64,000 nt of DNA from Treponema sp. (GTDB lineage Bacteria; Spirochaetota; Spirochaetia; Treponematales; Breznakiellaceae), in contig WQXI01000004.1 in NCBI GenBank assembly GCA_009784935.1, forward strand, positions 62,001 to 126,000, written 5' to 3'. The notes beneath the pieces were generated by a model, which had not been told where the DNA came from, did no database searches, and was given only the letters and a program-made list of their open reading frames with translations. The stretch's first letter is position 1, and every line of letters starts with the position of its first letter. Of the stretch, positions 41,417 to 50,530 are shown in pieces. Position numbers and translations under genes: made by a program.

Positions 41417-43996
41417 TCAATTTAACTGATTCCAGTTGGGTAAGTGGTCATCTTCCCCTTCATTTCCGGGCAATACAGCCGGTAAATCAATCTCTTCCGG
41501 TAAATTATTGCGGTTATTACCTCTAGGTAAAGCCGGGAGCGGTTCAAAACCTTCCGGCAATACAGGCATTACAAAATCAATATCAACGTTCACTGAACTA
41601 CCGCCCCAACCGCCGTCCCAATTGATAGTTGTTGACGGACCTCTGCTTATATTGTTGTGATCACATCTTGCCGGCACTGTTCCCGAAATGAAAGGAAGAA
41701 AAATCCCTCCGCCGCATGCTTCGGTAGCTAAAAGGCCTGAGCTTCTGCAAACCGCCGCATCAACAACGCCTGACGGCCGTGAGAAATTCCTCTGCGGGAG
41801 TCCCCTGTGAATATCACGCATAAAATCGCCCCAAACAGGTGATGACAACTGCGCGCCGGTTTGCGCTGTACCAAGCGAATTGCCGGGTCTGTCAAAGCCA
41901 AACCAAACAGCTGTTGTGTAATACGGAGAATACCCGACTACCCATGCATCAGCCCAGTTTTGAGTTGTACCTGTTTTACCCGCGACCGGCATTCTAAACG
42001 CTCTGCCTTCGTTGTCAACAAAATTGAATCTTTCGCGCACGCCGCCTGCCATAGTTCCCGATGTGCCGGAAAATTCCATTATTCTCGTCATTACAAACGC
42101 ATTCTGAGGACTTATTAACTGACCGTTATTCGCCATTCTTGCCTGACGCTCCCGCACATCCCTTTCAACATCAAAAACAACCTTGCCGTTTCGATCTTGA
42201 ACTTCTCTGATCGCAATCGGAGTAACAACGCGTCCTTGATTTGCAAAAACCGCAAACGCTCTTGCCATTCTAAGCGGCGAAACAGAACTTATGCCCAATC
42301 CAAGCGGATAATACCGCGGGAAAATACGTCTTATCTGAGCCGGCTCGGTTATATCCAAAAGAAGCGCAGATCTGTTGATTGCCGCGTCAAAACCAATAGT
42401 CTCAAGTATTTTTAACGATGGAATATTTAAAGACAATGCCAGCGCACTGTAAAGCAGAACAGGACCTCTCCATAATCCGCCGTAGTTCTGCGGAACATAC
42501 AAAGTACCGTCTTCGTTATTAAACGCCATCGGAATATCATAAATAAGCGTTCCCGCTGTGTAATGACGGGTATCTAAAGCCGCAGAATAATAAAGCGATT
42601 TAAACGCCGACCCGGGCTGAATACTCGCTTGAGTTGCCCTGATAAGCTGGTTAGATTCTTCGTATTTTGAACCGCCTACAATCGCGGTTATATATCCGGT
42701 ATCGTTTTCTATAGAGATTAACGCGCCCTCTACAACGTTTTGCTCGCTATTTTCCCTAAGCTGGGCAAAAGCAGGACCTGTTATATCTTTTAAATCATCA
42801 ACCCCAAAAGCAAGCGCCGCCATTTCTACAATAGGATTAATCGTTCTGATATAACGAGAATTCGCCCTAAATTGATTTTGATTGGCAGTGGTAACGCGCA
42901 GATCTGACATGTTAAAAGAAAGCGTTAACAGATCTACTACCGGCATTATGGATCTAACAACAGAACTGTTACCCCGCCTGTTTACTGCCGCAAACTCTCT
43001 GTTAGCATTTACAAGTCCTTCTGCCATATACTTATCAGCGGCTGCCTGATGTTGAAGATTCAAAGTTGTGTGAACAATATAACCGTCGCGGTATAAGTCC
43101 ATTCTTCCGTACATCATATTATCAAGTTCTCTGCGTACATATTCACTAAACCACGGAGCTTTGTCTTCGCGGGAAAGATATGCCGAAGAAGCGGCTCTCG
43201 TATAATCAAAATTATCCCAAAAATTATTGTAAGAAGCATCTGCTTCTTCTTTGCTTAAATAACCAAACTGAATCATTCGATCCAGAACAAAACGCTGTCT
43301 GTCTTTTGCTAAATTGGGGTTTCTTATTGGATCAAAACGGTTTGGACCGGACAGCAGAACCGCTAATACAGCCGATTCTGCAACATCAATGTCCCTTGCG
43401 CTTTTATTAAAGAAATACCTGCTGGCAGTTTCGGCTCCATAGGTGTCAGGACCCATAGGTACATAATTAAGATAAATTTCTAGTATTTCGTTCTTTGTGT
43501 AGCGTCTTTCCATCTGGAAAGCCCACCATAATTCTTTAAGTTTACGTTTTATTGTTCTTTCTGCCCTGTTAGTGTACAGCGAACCTGCTACCTGCTGGGT
43601 AATTGTAGAACCGCCGCCGGATCCGGGACCCGGTGTTATCTGCCCCCATACAGCGCGGGCAATGGCGCGGAAACTAAAACCGCGGTGATTATAAAAATCG
43701 GGATCTTCACGGGCAAGAACAGCGTGAATCAAATGCCTTGGAAGCTCGCTCAATGGAACAAGTTCACGTTTTTCGTTAGAAGCAAACTCGGTAATAAGAT
43801 TACCGTTAATATCCAAAAGCCTGGTCGGAAGCGCAGGCGCAAATTCGGTAAAATTTTCGTTATTACTTATATTTGCAGTCTCCGCCAAAGCAAGACCTAG
43901 ACCAATTCCAATCACTATAATAATAATGACTGTAAAAACCGCGATAATTTTTGCAATTAATGCAGAGGCAAAGCCGTTTCCGCCATCGTAACCCAT
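41417..43996 (-). CDS. Bifunctional penicillin-binding protein 1A
   Basis: The 859-residue protein has an N-terminal membrane span (about 15-38). A glycosyltransferase domain follows (about 75-250; EDPDFYNHRGFSFRAIARA and GGSTITQQ). The transpeptidase domain (about 410-740) has SxxK in QPGSAFKSLYY (about 485), SxN in LSLNIPS, and KTGTTQNWADAW. A Pro/Asn-rich C-terminus (LPNWNQLN) ends it. It polymerises and cross-links peptidoglycan and is complete for the class A type. It stands alone on the minus strand, upstream of the tRNA and after the MATE gene with a 50-base gap. Confidence 0.93.
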   Translation of the reverse strand: MGYDGGNGFASALIAKIIAVFTVIIIIVIGIGLGLALAETANISNNENFTEFAPALPTRLLDINGNLITEFASNEKRELVPLSELPRHLIHAVLAREDPDFYNHRGFSFRAIARAVWGQITPGPGSGGGSTITQQVAGSLYTNRAERTIKRKLKELWWAFQMERRYTKNEILEIYLNYVPMGPDTYGAETASRYFFNKSARDIDVAESAVLAVLLSGPNRFDPIRNPNLAKDRQRFVLDRMIQFGYLSKEEADASYNNFWDNFDYTRAASSAYLSREDKAPWFSEYVRRELDNMMYGRMDLYRDGYIVHTTLNLQHQAAADKYMAEGLVNANREFAAVNRRGNSSVVRSIMPVVDLLTLSFNMSDLRVTTANQNQFRANSRYIRTINPIVEMAALAFGVDDLKDITGPAFAQLRENSEQNVVEGALISIENDTGYITAIVGGSKYEESNQLIRATQASIQPGSAFKSLYYSAALDTRHYTAGTLIYDIPMAFNNEDGTLYVPQNYGGLWRGPVLLYSALALSLNIPSLKILETIGFDAAINRSALLLDITEPAQIRRIFPRYYPLGLGISSVSPLRMARAFAVFANQGRVVTPIAIREVQDRNGKVVFDVERDVRERQARMANNGQLISPQNAFVMTRIMEFSGTSGTMAGGVRERFNFVDNEGRAFRMPVAGKTGTTQNWADAWVVGYSPYYTTAVWFGFDRPGNSLGTAQTGAQLSSPVWGDFMRDIHRGLPQRNFSRPSGVVDAAVCRSSGLLATEACGGGIFLPFISGTVPARCDHNNISRGPSTTINWDGGWGGSSVNVDIDFVMPVLPEGFEPLPALPRGNNRNNLPEEIDLPAVLPGNEGEDDHLPNWNQLN

Positions 43997-44046
43997 GCTT
44001 TAAGGTTATTGGATCAAGCCAATTCCGTCAAGAGTCCCTTAATCGG

Positions 44047-45450
44047 TCAGCCGGCTGCCAAATGAGCGCGCCTCAGCTTTCTTAACTCAAAGAATATTAA
44101 TGTTCCTGTTATAAGGAAGGAAATCATATCAGCGGCGGGAGCGGCGGCAATGACTCCCCAAAGACCCCAGAGTCTTCCAAAAATAAGAATACATGGGATA
44201 AGGGCAATGCACTGACGCATCATAGACAAAAATATCGAAATTTTCGGACGGCCGGTAACTACAAAGAAGTTAGTAGAAACAATTTGAAACCCGGCTAGCG
44301 GAAGTAAAAGCAGCATCATTCTCATCGCTTGAGGGGCAAATTCCATTAGAGCATCGCTTCCGCGGGGGGCAAAAAGCCTGACCAATTGAACCGGAAAAAG
44401 CTGAACTATTATAAATCCGGCAAGACAGATCGAAGTCGCGGCGGCAATTGCTCCGATATACGCGCGGAATACCCGGTTATATGACTTAGCTCCGTAATTG
44501 AATCCAAGAATCGGCTGTGCTCCTTGATTAATGCCAAAAACAGGCATAAGAATCAGCATTAAAACCGCTCCGATAATACTCATACCGGAAAGAGCAATAT
44601 CACCGCCGTTTTCTACGCCAAGGGCAGCCGCCCCGTACCAGCCCGCGCTTTTATTGTTTATAAGCTGAACGGCAGACATCAAGAATTGAAGTAAAAATTG
44701 AGCCGAACCAAAAGCCATAATTTGCCTGATAATAGCGGTATCAGGTTTTAACTTGCGAAGATTAAGCCTTACAACCGCCTTTTTACTGAGGATAAACCTT
44801 AGTATATATATAGAAGAAATAAGCTGTGCGGCGACTGTTGCCCATGCAGCGCCTTTTACGCCCCAGTCCAGCCATAAGATAAAAATAGCGTCAAAAATGA
44901 TGTTTAAAACAGCTCCCAAAATCATGCCTATCATTGTTACAGCAGGAAACCCTTGAGCCCTTGTACAATGAGACATTCCAAAACTTACCATAAAGAAGAC
45001 ACTGCCAAGAAGTGTTATACTAAAATAGTCTTTTGCGTATAATAATGCTTCGCTTCCTTTTGCCGCTCCCATCACCGAAAGGAGAGGATCAAGAAAAATA
45101 AAACCGGCGATTGCTATTACAAGCCCTGTTCCAACCAAAAGAAAAAAGCAATGATCCAGCGCGTTTTCGGCTTCGTCTTTTCTGCCCTGCCCCAGACGCA
45201 TAGAAATCATATTTGCAGCTCCAATCCCAAAGAGCATAGCAAAAGCCATGCCAATGGTCATAAGCGGTAAAACAAGAGCAATTCCGCCAAGAGCGATTTC
45301 GTTTACAGCATTACCCACAAAAATACGATCTACAAAATTATAAAGAGCATTACACACCATTCCCGTAATTGCAGGAATAGAAAATTTTAACAGTAATTTA
45401 CCGATAGGTTCAGTCCCCAGCCTGTTTGCGGCATTTTGCAAATTTTGCAT
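44047..45450 (-). CDS. MATE-family multidrug/sodium exporter
   Basis: The 467-residue protein has twelve predicted membrane segments in two halves and the MATE topology (LLKFSIPAITGMVCNALYNFVDRIFVG, GSAQFLLQFLMSAVQLINNKS, GINQGAQPILGFNYGAKSYNRV). Such proteins export cationic drugs using sodium or proton gradients. It is single-gene, with TAAGAT boxes directly upstream of the ATG. An adjacent palindromic repeat separates it from the divergent trpD. Confidence 0.92.
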   Translation of the reverse strand: MQNLQNAANRLGTEPIGKLLLKFSIPAITGMVCNALYNFVDRIFVGNAVNEIALGGIALVLPLMTIGMAFAMLFGIGAANMISMRLGQGRKDEAENALDHCFFLLVGTGLVIAIAGFIFLDPLLSVMGAAKGSEALLYAKDYFSITLLGSVFFMVSFGMSHCTRAQGFPAVTMIGMILGAVLNIIFDAIFILWLDWGVKGAAWATVAAQLISSIYILRFILSKKAVVRLNLRKLKPDTAIIRQIMAFGSAQFLLQFLMSAVQLINNKSAGWYGAAALGVENGGDIALSGMSIIGAVLMLILMPVFGINQGAQPILGFNYGAKSYNRVFRAYIGAIAAATSICLAGFIIVQLFPVQLVRLFAPRGSDALMEFAPQAMRMMLLLLPLAGFQIVSTNFFVVTGRPKISIFLSMMRQCIALIPCILIFGRLWGLWGVIAAAPAADMISFLITGTLIFFELRKLRRAHLAAG

Positions 45451-45500
45451 ATCTTAATCTTACAGGTTGAAAGACGGTAATACCAGCCATCGAACAAGAG

Positions 45501-45632
45501 GTTCACACGGAGGCACAAAGGCGCAAAGAACACAGAGGATATAAGAATGTTAAAGAAAGATATCTAGTCTTAACCTTTCTCCCCCTCCGTGATCTCTGTG
45601 CTCTCCGTGCCTTTGTGTGAACTTCTTCTCAT
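45501..45632. repeat. Full-length palindromic CACAGAGG element upstream of trpD
   Basis: Left arm gttcacacggaggcacaaagg, continuing to about 45538, pairs with a right arm (about 45592-45630) ending gcctttgtgtgaac. The two arms are imperfect complements with a loop of about 50 bases. It is the most complete copy in the window and lies in the 228-base gap between MATE and trpD. Confidence 0.88.
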
Positions 45633-45643
45633 ATCCCCCGAGG

Positions 45644-45672
45644 GTGACAAAAATCTGTAATTCAAGTAAATT
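45644..45672 (+). promoter_or_regulatory. Putative trpD promoter
   Basis: GTGACA (45644-45649), 17-base spacer, TAAATT (45667-45672), ending 6 bases before the ATG at 45679. No Shine-Dalgarno is seen. Confidence 0.45.
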
Positions 45673-45678
45673 ACTACT

Positions 45679-46698
45679 ATGATTAAAGAAGCGATTATAC
45701 AGGCTGCTAAAAGAGAAAATCTCTCCTTTGAATGCGCCGAAGCTGTAATGAACGAAATTATGGAAGGCAAAGCAAGCGAAATCCAGATGGCAGCATACCT
45801 TGCCGCTATGTCAGTTAAAGGCGAAACAATCGACGAAATAACAGCGTCTGCTACCGGTATGCGCAAACATTGCACAAGAATACTGCACGACATTGACGCG
45901 CTGGAAATTGTCGGCACAGGCGGCGATCATTCAAATTCATTCAATATTTCTACTACTTCTGCGCTGGTAATATCCGCAGTTGGGATTCCGGTTGCTAAAC
46001 ACGGCAACAGGGCTTCATCATCAAGAACTGGTTCTGCTGATGTGCTCGAAGCGCTCGGTGTTGACATAACAATCAAGCCGGAGCACAGCCTTTATCTTTT
46101 AAAAAATATCAATATTTGTTTTCTCTTTGCGCAGAATTATCACATATCAATGAAGTATGTAGCTCCTGTCCGCCGAGAGCTTGGCATTCGTACAATTTTT
46201 AATATACTTGGTCCTCTGGTAAATCCGGCGGGCGCAAACATGGAACTTTTGGGCGTGTATGAACCCGAACTTATCGAACCTATGGCAAAAGTTCTTTGCA
46301 ACCTCGGCGTTAAAAGAGGCATGGTTGTTTACGGACACGACGGACTCGACGAGATTTCGCTTGGCGCGCCTACAACTGTCTGCGAACTTAGAGACGGGTT
46401 CATAAAAACCTATGATATCGAACCTGAGCAATTTGGATTTGACCGCTGTAAAAAAGAAGACCTTTTGGGCGGCACTCCTTTGGAAAACGCTGAGATAACA
46501 AAAAAAATTCTAAACGGCGAAAAAGGTCCGAGACGCAATGCGGTTTTGCTTAATTCCGCCGCAGCGATTCATATTGCCAAACCGGATATAAGCATAAAAG
46601 ACGCAGTTGCTGTTGCAGCCGAAGCGATCGATTCTGGAAAAGCAAATGAACAGTTAGAACGGTTTGCCGAATTATCGCAAAAGAAAGACTTGGTATGA
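45679..46698 (+). CDS. trpD: Anthranilate phosphoribosyltransferase TrpD
   Basis: The 339-residue enzyme transfers phosphoribosyl to anthranilate in tryptophan synthesis. The motifs GTGGDHSNSFNISTTSALV (about 78), KHGNRASSSRTGSADVLEALG (about 107) and GPLVNPAGANMELLGVYEPEL are intact. It is a stand-alone TrpD, not fused to TrpG. It overlaps trpC by 4 bases (ATGA). The start is preceded by a -10-like box and no Shine-Dalgarno. Confidence 0.95.
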   Translation: MIKEAIIQAAKRENLSFECAEAVMNEIMEGKASEIQMAAYLAAMSVKGETIDEITASATGMRKHCTRILHDIDALEIVGTGGDHSNSFNISTTSALVISAVGIPVAKHGNRASSSRTGSADVLEALGVDITIKPEHSLYLLKNINICFLFAQNYHISMKYVAPVRRELGIRTIFNILGPLVNPAGANMELLGVYEPELIEPMAKVLCNLGVKRGMVVYGHDGLDEISLGAPTTVCELRDGFIKTYDIEPEQFGFDRCKKEDLLGGTPLENAEITKKILNGEKGPRRNAVLLNSAAAIHIAKPDISIKDAVAVAAEAIDSGKANEQLERFAELSQKKDLV

Positions 46699-47558
46699 GA
46701 ACACCGCCTGCAATACTTGGTAAAATCGCAGAGAGCACACTGGCTCGCGTTGCCAAGGCGAAAGAGATACTTCCGCTCGAAAAACTACTTAAGAATTTAA
46801 AACCACAGAGGTCACAGAGTTTCACGGAGGAAGAAAAGACTTTTGAAGCAAAAACTCCGTGTTCCTCTGTGTACTCTGTGGTAAAAAATATTCTTCCTTT
46901 CGAGAGTGCGCTGGCTGCTCCCGGATTATCATTTATCTGCGAAGTAAAAAAAGCATCTCCTTCCAAAGGCATAATAGCAGAACATTTTCCTTGGCTGGAA
47001 ATCGCAAAAGAGTACGAAGAAGGCGGCGCTGCTGCAATTTCTGTTTTAACAGAACCAGAGTTTTTTTTAGGAAGCGATCAATACCTGCGCGAAATTTCTG
47101 CCGCAGTAGCGATCCCTGCGCTGAGAAAAGATTTTATAATTGATCCGTATCAGATCTACGAAGCAAAACTGTTGGGCGCAAGCGCAGTACTTTTAATCTG
47201 CGCTCTGTTAGAGCCGCAGACGCTTTCTGAATACATGAAACTCGCAAAAGAACTTTCGCTTGACTGCCTTGTAGAGATTCACAGCGAAGAAGAAGCAAAA
47301 GAAGCGGTCGGCGAAGGAGCAAAAATTATCGGCATTAACAACCGCGACCTTACTACATTTAAAGTTGACACAGAACTGACTTCCCGCCTTGTAAAAAAAA
47401 TCCCGGCAGAGATTCTAATCGTCGCAGAAAGCGGAATAAATAATGCAGATGACATCCGCGCTCTTAAAGAAATCGGCGCTGACGCTGTGTTAATAGGCGA
47501 AAGTTTAATGCGAGCAGCCAACAGGAAACAATTACTATCCGATTGGAAGCTTGCCTAA
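46695..47558 (+). CDS. trpC: Indole-3-glycerol-phosphate synthase TrpC with in-frame repeat insert
   Basis: The 287-residue protein is a beta/alpha-barrel with FICEVKKASPSKG, AISVLTEPEFFLGS, LRKDFIIDPYQIYEA, IGINNRDLTTF, VAESGI and DAVLIGESLM. It converts CdRP to indole-3-glycerol phosphate. Typical TrpC is about 260 residues. The extra length is a stretch of about 27 residues (36-63, KPQRSQSFTEEEKTFEAK then TPCSSVYSVV) encoded by a palindromic CACAGAGG element between the N-terminal helices and the first strand. The gene overlaps trpD by 4 bases and lacks an adjacent trpF. Confidence 0.95.
   Translation: MRTPPAILGKIAESTLARVAKAKEILPLEKLLKNLKPQRSQSFTEEEKTFEAKTPCSSVYSVVKNILPFESALAAPGLSFICEVKKASPSKGIIAEHFPWLEIAKEYEEGGAAAISVLTEPEFFLGSDQYLREISAAVAIPALRKDFIIDPYQIYEAKLLGASAVLLICALLEPQTLSEYMKLAKELSLDCLVEIHSEEEAKEAVGEGAKIIGINNRDLTTFKVDTELTSRLVKKIPAEILIVAESGINNADDIRALKEIGADAVLIGESLMRAANRKQLLSDWKLA
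46801..46882 (+). repeat. Palindromic CACAGAGG element inside trpC
   Basis: Left arm aaccacagaggtcacagag (46801-46830 with extension) and right arm ctccgtgttcctctgtgtac, ending at 46882, form an imperfect inverted repeat. It is 82 bases long and in frame. Confidence 0.9.
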
Positions 47559-47562
47559 CTCT

Positions 47563-49194
47563 TTATGAGAATCTCTGCGAAGAAACAATTTCTCTTGCTT
47601 TTTCAAGGAAGTCCATTGCGCTTTCTTCGGCAGTTTTCATTTCTTTTACTTCTTCTGTCAATTCTGCGGTAAGCCCTTCCAGCGTATTCATTTCTTTATA
47701 AATAAATTCGCCTCTTTGGTGAATCATTCCTGTTCCTTCCTGAACTTCTTTACTGGTCTTTTGCACTACTTCCAAAATATCCAGAACTTGAGTTCCGTCG
47801 GCAGCGTGAGCTTCGACAGCTTTGCTTACTTCACCAAACGAAGCGCCCATTTCTTTGATTCCGGAGAATATTTCGTCCATCGAATTTACAGTAGTCTGCG
47901 AAGCGCTGCTTATTTGAGCAATAACTTGTTCCATTTTTTGTATTTCTGCAGAAATAGCATCAGATTCTTTTGTAGAAAGCTCTGCAAGTTTTCTGACTTC
48001 TCCCGCTACAACAGCAAATCCTTTTCCAAGTTCGCCTGCATGAGCCGCTTCGATAGCCGCGTTCATAGCAAGAATATTTGTCTGACCAGCAATTCCTGCA
48101 ATCGTTTTATTTGCGTTCTGGAGAGCAACAGACTGCTCTTCGATCTGTTTAATATCTTCTGTCAGTCTTAACAGCATTCTATGTCCGGCTTCGGAAGAAT
48201 GCATAAGCGTATCAGCGGTTTTTCTTGTTTTTTGCGCAATCGAATGAACCGAATCAACATTAGAAACCATCAGCTCAATCGCTTTTGATGATTGCACAAT
48301 CGATTCTGCCTGCGTATGTACTTTTTTCTGGAACGAATCAACATGCATGTAAATTTCATGCGCCGAGCTTGACGCGCCGCGCATAGATTTCATTTGAGAC
48401 TGAACTTTTGCTTCCATCGCATTAATATGTATTCTGATTTTATCAATCTCATCAAAAGACTCAACAACAACTTCGTTAAGGCGTTTGTTTTTATCCAAAG
48501 TAACAGAAAGATGTTTTTGGTTTGTTTCTTCAACTTCGTTTCTGAGCGCTGTTTCGGATTCTATCATCGAATAAAAAAGCGTTAAACGGCGCTTAGCTGC
48601 AACGCCGGTAATTGTACTTGTAATAATTATACCAACCAGCCTAAAAGCTTCATAGAACAACGGGAAGCGAACAGGCACTTCTTCGCCTTCAAACATAAAT
48701 GTGTGAGGCAGATCAAGCACATCCCTGTTCATAATAATTACTATTAGATATGTGATAAACGCATAATAACCAGATAGATAAGCGCACCGCGGACTGTATC
48801 TGCATGCTCCCCCAACAATTAAAATCGAGTAGAACAACGCTCTAAATGAAAGAAAAGGAAGCGGCGGAGAAAGTACCGGGTAAGTACACCCAACCCAGAT
48901 GATGGCGCTTATAAGCGACATGTCCAAAAATGAACATATATATTTAAATGCGCCGGAGAGCCTTCCTGTCCTTCGCACATAAATAAAGAGATATATTGAA
49001 TAAAACAGCAAAACGCTGGTAACTATATGAGCGCGCCAAGGTATCCATTCATCACCGCCCAAGTACCTGATTACAGCAACACCCGACGTACTGACCGTAA
49101 AAATAATACCCATCAGCAGCCTGACATTGCTGATTACCTTTTCACCGCCATGTTCATCTATCCGAATTCTCTCTTTTATTTCGTTAATTGTCAT
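47563..49194 (-). CDS. Methyl-accepting chemotaxis protein with multi-span membrane sensor
   Basis: The 543-residue protein has about five or six membrane spans in the first 215 residues (for example [28 protein letters not shown] and [14 protein letters not shown]). A coiled cytoplasmic signalling domain follows with the conserved hairpin tip ([39 protein letters not shown]). It lacks a periplasmic ligand domain, so the sensor is likely within the membrane (for example light, redox or membrane state); this is inferred. The ATG at 49194 is 6 bases after GGAG. It runs opposite to and between trpC and trpF. Confidence 0.92.
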   Translation of the reverse strand: MTINEIKERIRIDEHGGEKVISNVRLLMGIIFTVSTSGVAVIRYLGGDEWIPWRAHIVTSVLLFYSIYLFIYVRRTGRLSGAFKYICSFLDMSLISAIIWVGCTYPVLSPPLPFLSFRALFYSILIVGGACRYSPRCAYLSGYYAFITYLIVIIMNRDVLDLPHTFMFEGEEVPVRFPLFYEAFRLVGIIITSTITGVAAKRRLTLFYSMIESETALRNEVEETNQKHLSVTLDKNKRLNEVVVESFDEIDKIRIHINAMEAKVQSQMKSMRGASSSAHEIYMHVDSFQKKVHTQAESIVQSSKAIELMVSNVDSVHSIAQKTRKTADTLMHSSEAGHRMLLRLTEDIKQIEEQSVALQNANKTIAGIAGQTNILAMNAAIEAAHAGELGKGFAVVAGEVRKLAELSTKESDAISAEIQKMEQVIAQISSASQTTVNSMDEIFSGIKEMGASFGEVSKAVEAHAADGTQVLDILEVVQKTSKEVQEGTGMIHQRGEFIYKEMNTLEGLTAELTEEVKEMKTAEESAMDFLEKAREIVSSQRFS

Positions 49195-49333
49195 AATATT
49201 CTCCAAAAATCCCTAAAAATAGCTGATTCACCTATTATGTTAAATTATCGACAATTATTAAAGCCGAAATTATACTATTCTGCGATATTTTTGATACCTT
49301 TTATGAATACAGAAATTATGGTAAATTATACAA

Positions 49334-50056
49334 ATGAGAGTAAAAATATGCGGTTTATTTCGTGACGAAGACATAGATTTTGTGAACGAAGCCCGGCCGG
49401 ACTATGCGGGTTTTGTGTTTGCCAAAAGCCCAAGGCAGGTTTCCACAGCCCTCGCCCAATATCTGCGTTTTCGTATCGCTGACGGCATTGCTCCCGTGGG
49501 TGTATTTGTAAATGCTCCCATCGCAATGGTGACAGAGCTGTACCAAAACGGCATTATTTCTATTGCCCAGCTCCATGGCACCGAAGACGAAAGCTATATC
49601 ACCCAGCTAAAACGGCTGAGTGTGAGCGCAATCAGACAGACCAGAATCCCCGAGATAAAAGTGATAAAAACAATAAATTCGGAATTATTTGAAAAGAATA
49701 TGAAACCACAGAGGACACGGAGGAACACAGAGTTATTAAAACAAAAATCATCCTCTCTCCGTGAAACTCCAAGCAACTTTAGTTGCGGTACTCCGTGGTT
49801 AAATAATATTCCAAATAATGCGGATTATATTCTTCTAGATTCCGGTTCCGGCTCCGGCAAAACTTTTAATTGGGATATGCTTAAATCAATCAAATTCTCC
49901 AAACCCTGGTTTCTCGCAGGCGGAATAAATATCAAAAACATTAATCAAACAAAAGAACTTAACCCGTTCGCCATTGACGTCTCAAGCGGCGTAGAAACAG
50001 ACGGTGTTAAAGATCGCAAAAAAATACTGGACATTGTCGCAGCAGCAAGAGGATAA
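49334..50056 (+). CDS. trpF: Phosphoribosylanthranilate isomerase TrpF with in-frame repeat insert
   Basis: The 240-residue barrel enzyme has MRVKICGLFRDEDIDFVNEA at the start, the core AQLHGTEDESYITQL, and LLDSGSGSGKTFNWDML at the phosphate site. AGGINIKNI and AIDVSSGVETDGVKD follow near the end. It isomerises phosphoribosylanthranilate. Usual length is about 200-210; a 34-residue insertion (123-156, MKPQRTRRNTELLKQK to CGTPWLNN) comes from a palindromic CACAGAGG element placed between two barrel strands. TAAATT lies 6 bases before the ATG. It converges with the chemosensory genes. Confidence 0.94.
   Translation: MRVKICGLFRDEDIDFVNEARPDYAGFVFAKSPRQVSTALAQYLRFRIADGIAPVGVFVNAPIAMVTELYQNGIISIAQLHGTEDESYITQLKRLSVSAIRQTRIPEIKVIKTINSELFEKNMKPQRTRRNTELLKQKSSSLRETPSNFSCGTPWLNNIPNNADYILLDSGSGSGKTFNWDMLKSIKFSKPWFLAGGINIKNINQTKELNPFAIDVSSGVETDGVKDRKKILDIVAAARG
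49702..49802 (+). repeat. Palindromic CACAGAGG element inside trpF, with nested hairpin
   Basis: Left arm aaccacagaggacacggagg and right arm ending ggtactccgtggttaaa are inverted. The right arm itself is split by a second palindrome, AAGCAACTTTAGTTGCGG (49771-49788). The whole element is in frame. Confidence 0.88.
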
Positions 50057-50068
50057 TACAATCTAGTT

Positions 50069-50530
50069 TTAATAAACTATCTTAATTTTGATTTTTATTT
50101 CTTCGTTTCCCAAAACTACAGAAACAATATGCACTCTATTATTACCCGTAATATGCATATTTTGACCTTTAAATAGAAAAGGTGATGTAAGGTTAAATAC
50201 AAAGTCTAATTTACTAAGGCGCAGTTTAGCGCTGCCGGCAGTCATGTTTACGAGTTCACACAGGGTATCTTCTATATCATTTTTGGTGATTTCTTCCTTT
50301 TTAATCCCTGTCATAAATGAACAAATAATTCGTATGGTATTTTCGTCTGCAGAAATTAAAAGCAGTCCATGATTTTTACCATTGAGATTCATTACCCCTG
50401 TTATTTCATCAAAATTACTGTCATCTTCATAAGATAAAATATCTAATGGAAACCCTGTCATTTTTTTGATAATTTCTAACAATGAATCAGCAAAAATAAA
50501 TTTTAAGTTGTCTTTAGTAAAAGCGCTCAT
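50069..50530 (-). CDS. CheX-like CheY-phosphatase/adaptor
   Basis: The 153-residue protein has the CheX/CheC-type fold: VMNLNGKNHGLLLISADENTI and the helix EDTLCELVNMTAGSAKLRL, which carries the E..N motif of CheX phosphatases. CheX dephosphorylates CheY. The start is the ATG at 50530, 7 bases after GGAG; the cheY stop overlaps it by 1 base (TGATG). It is the last gene of the chemosensory operon. Confidence 0.85.
   Translation of the reverse strand: MSAFTKDNLKFIFADSLLEIIKKMTGFPLDILSYEDDSNFDEITGVMNLNGKNHGLLLISADENTIRIICSFMTGIKKEEITKNDIEDTLCELVNMTAGSAKLRLSKLDFVFNLTSPFLFKGQNMHITGNNRVHIVSVVLGNEEIKIKIKIVY

Noticed and set aside
45570-45917. 115-codon minus-strand frame across the trpD start
   Set aside because: It runs through the palindromic repeat and antisense to trpD, with no start signal.
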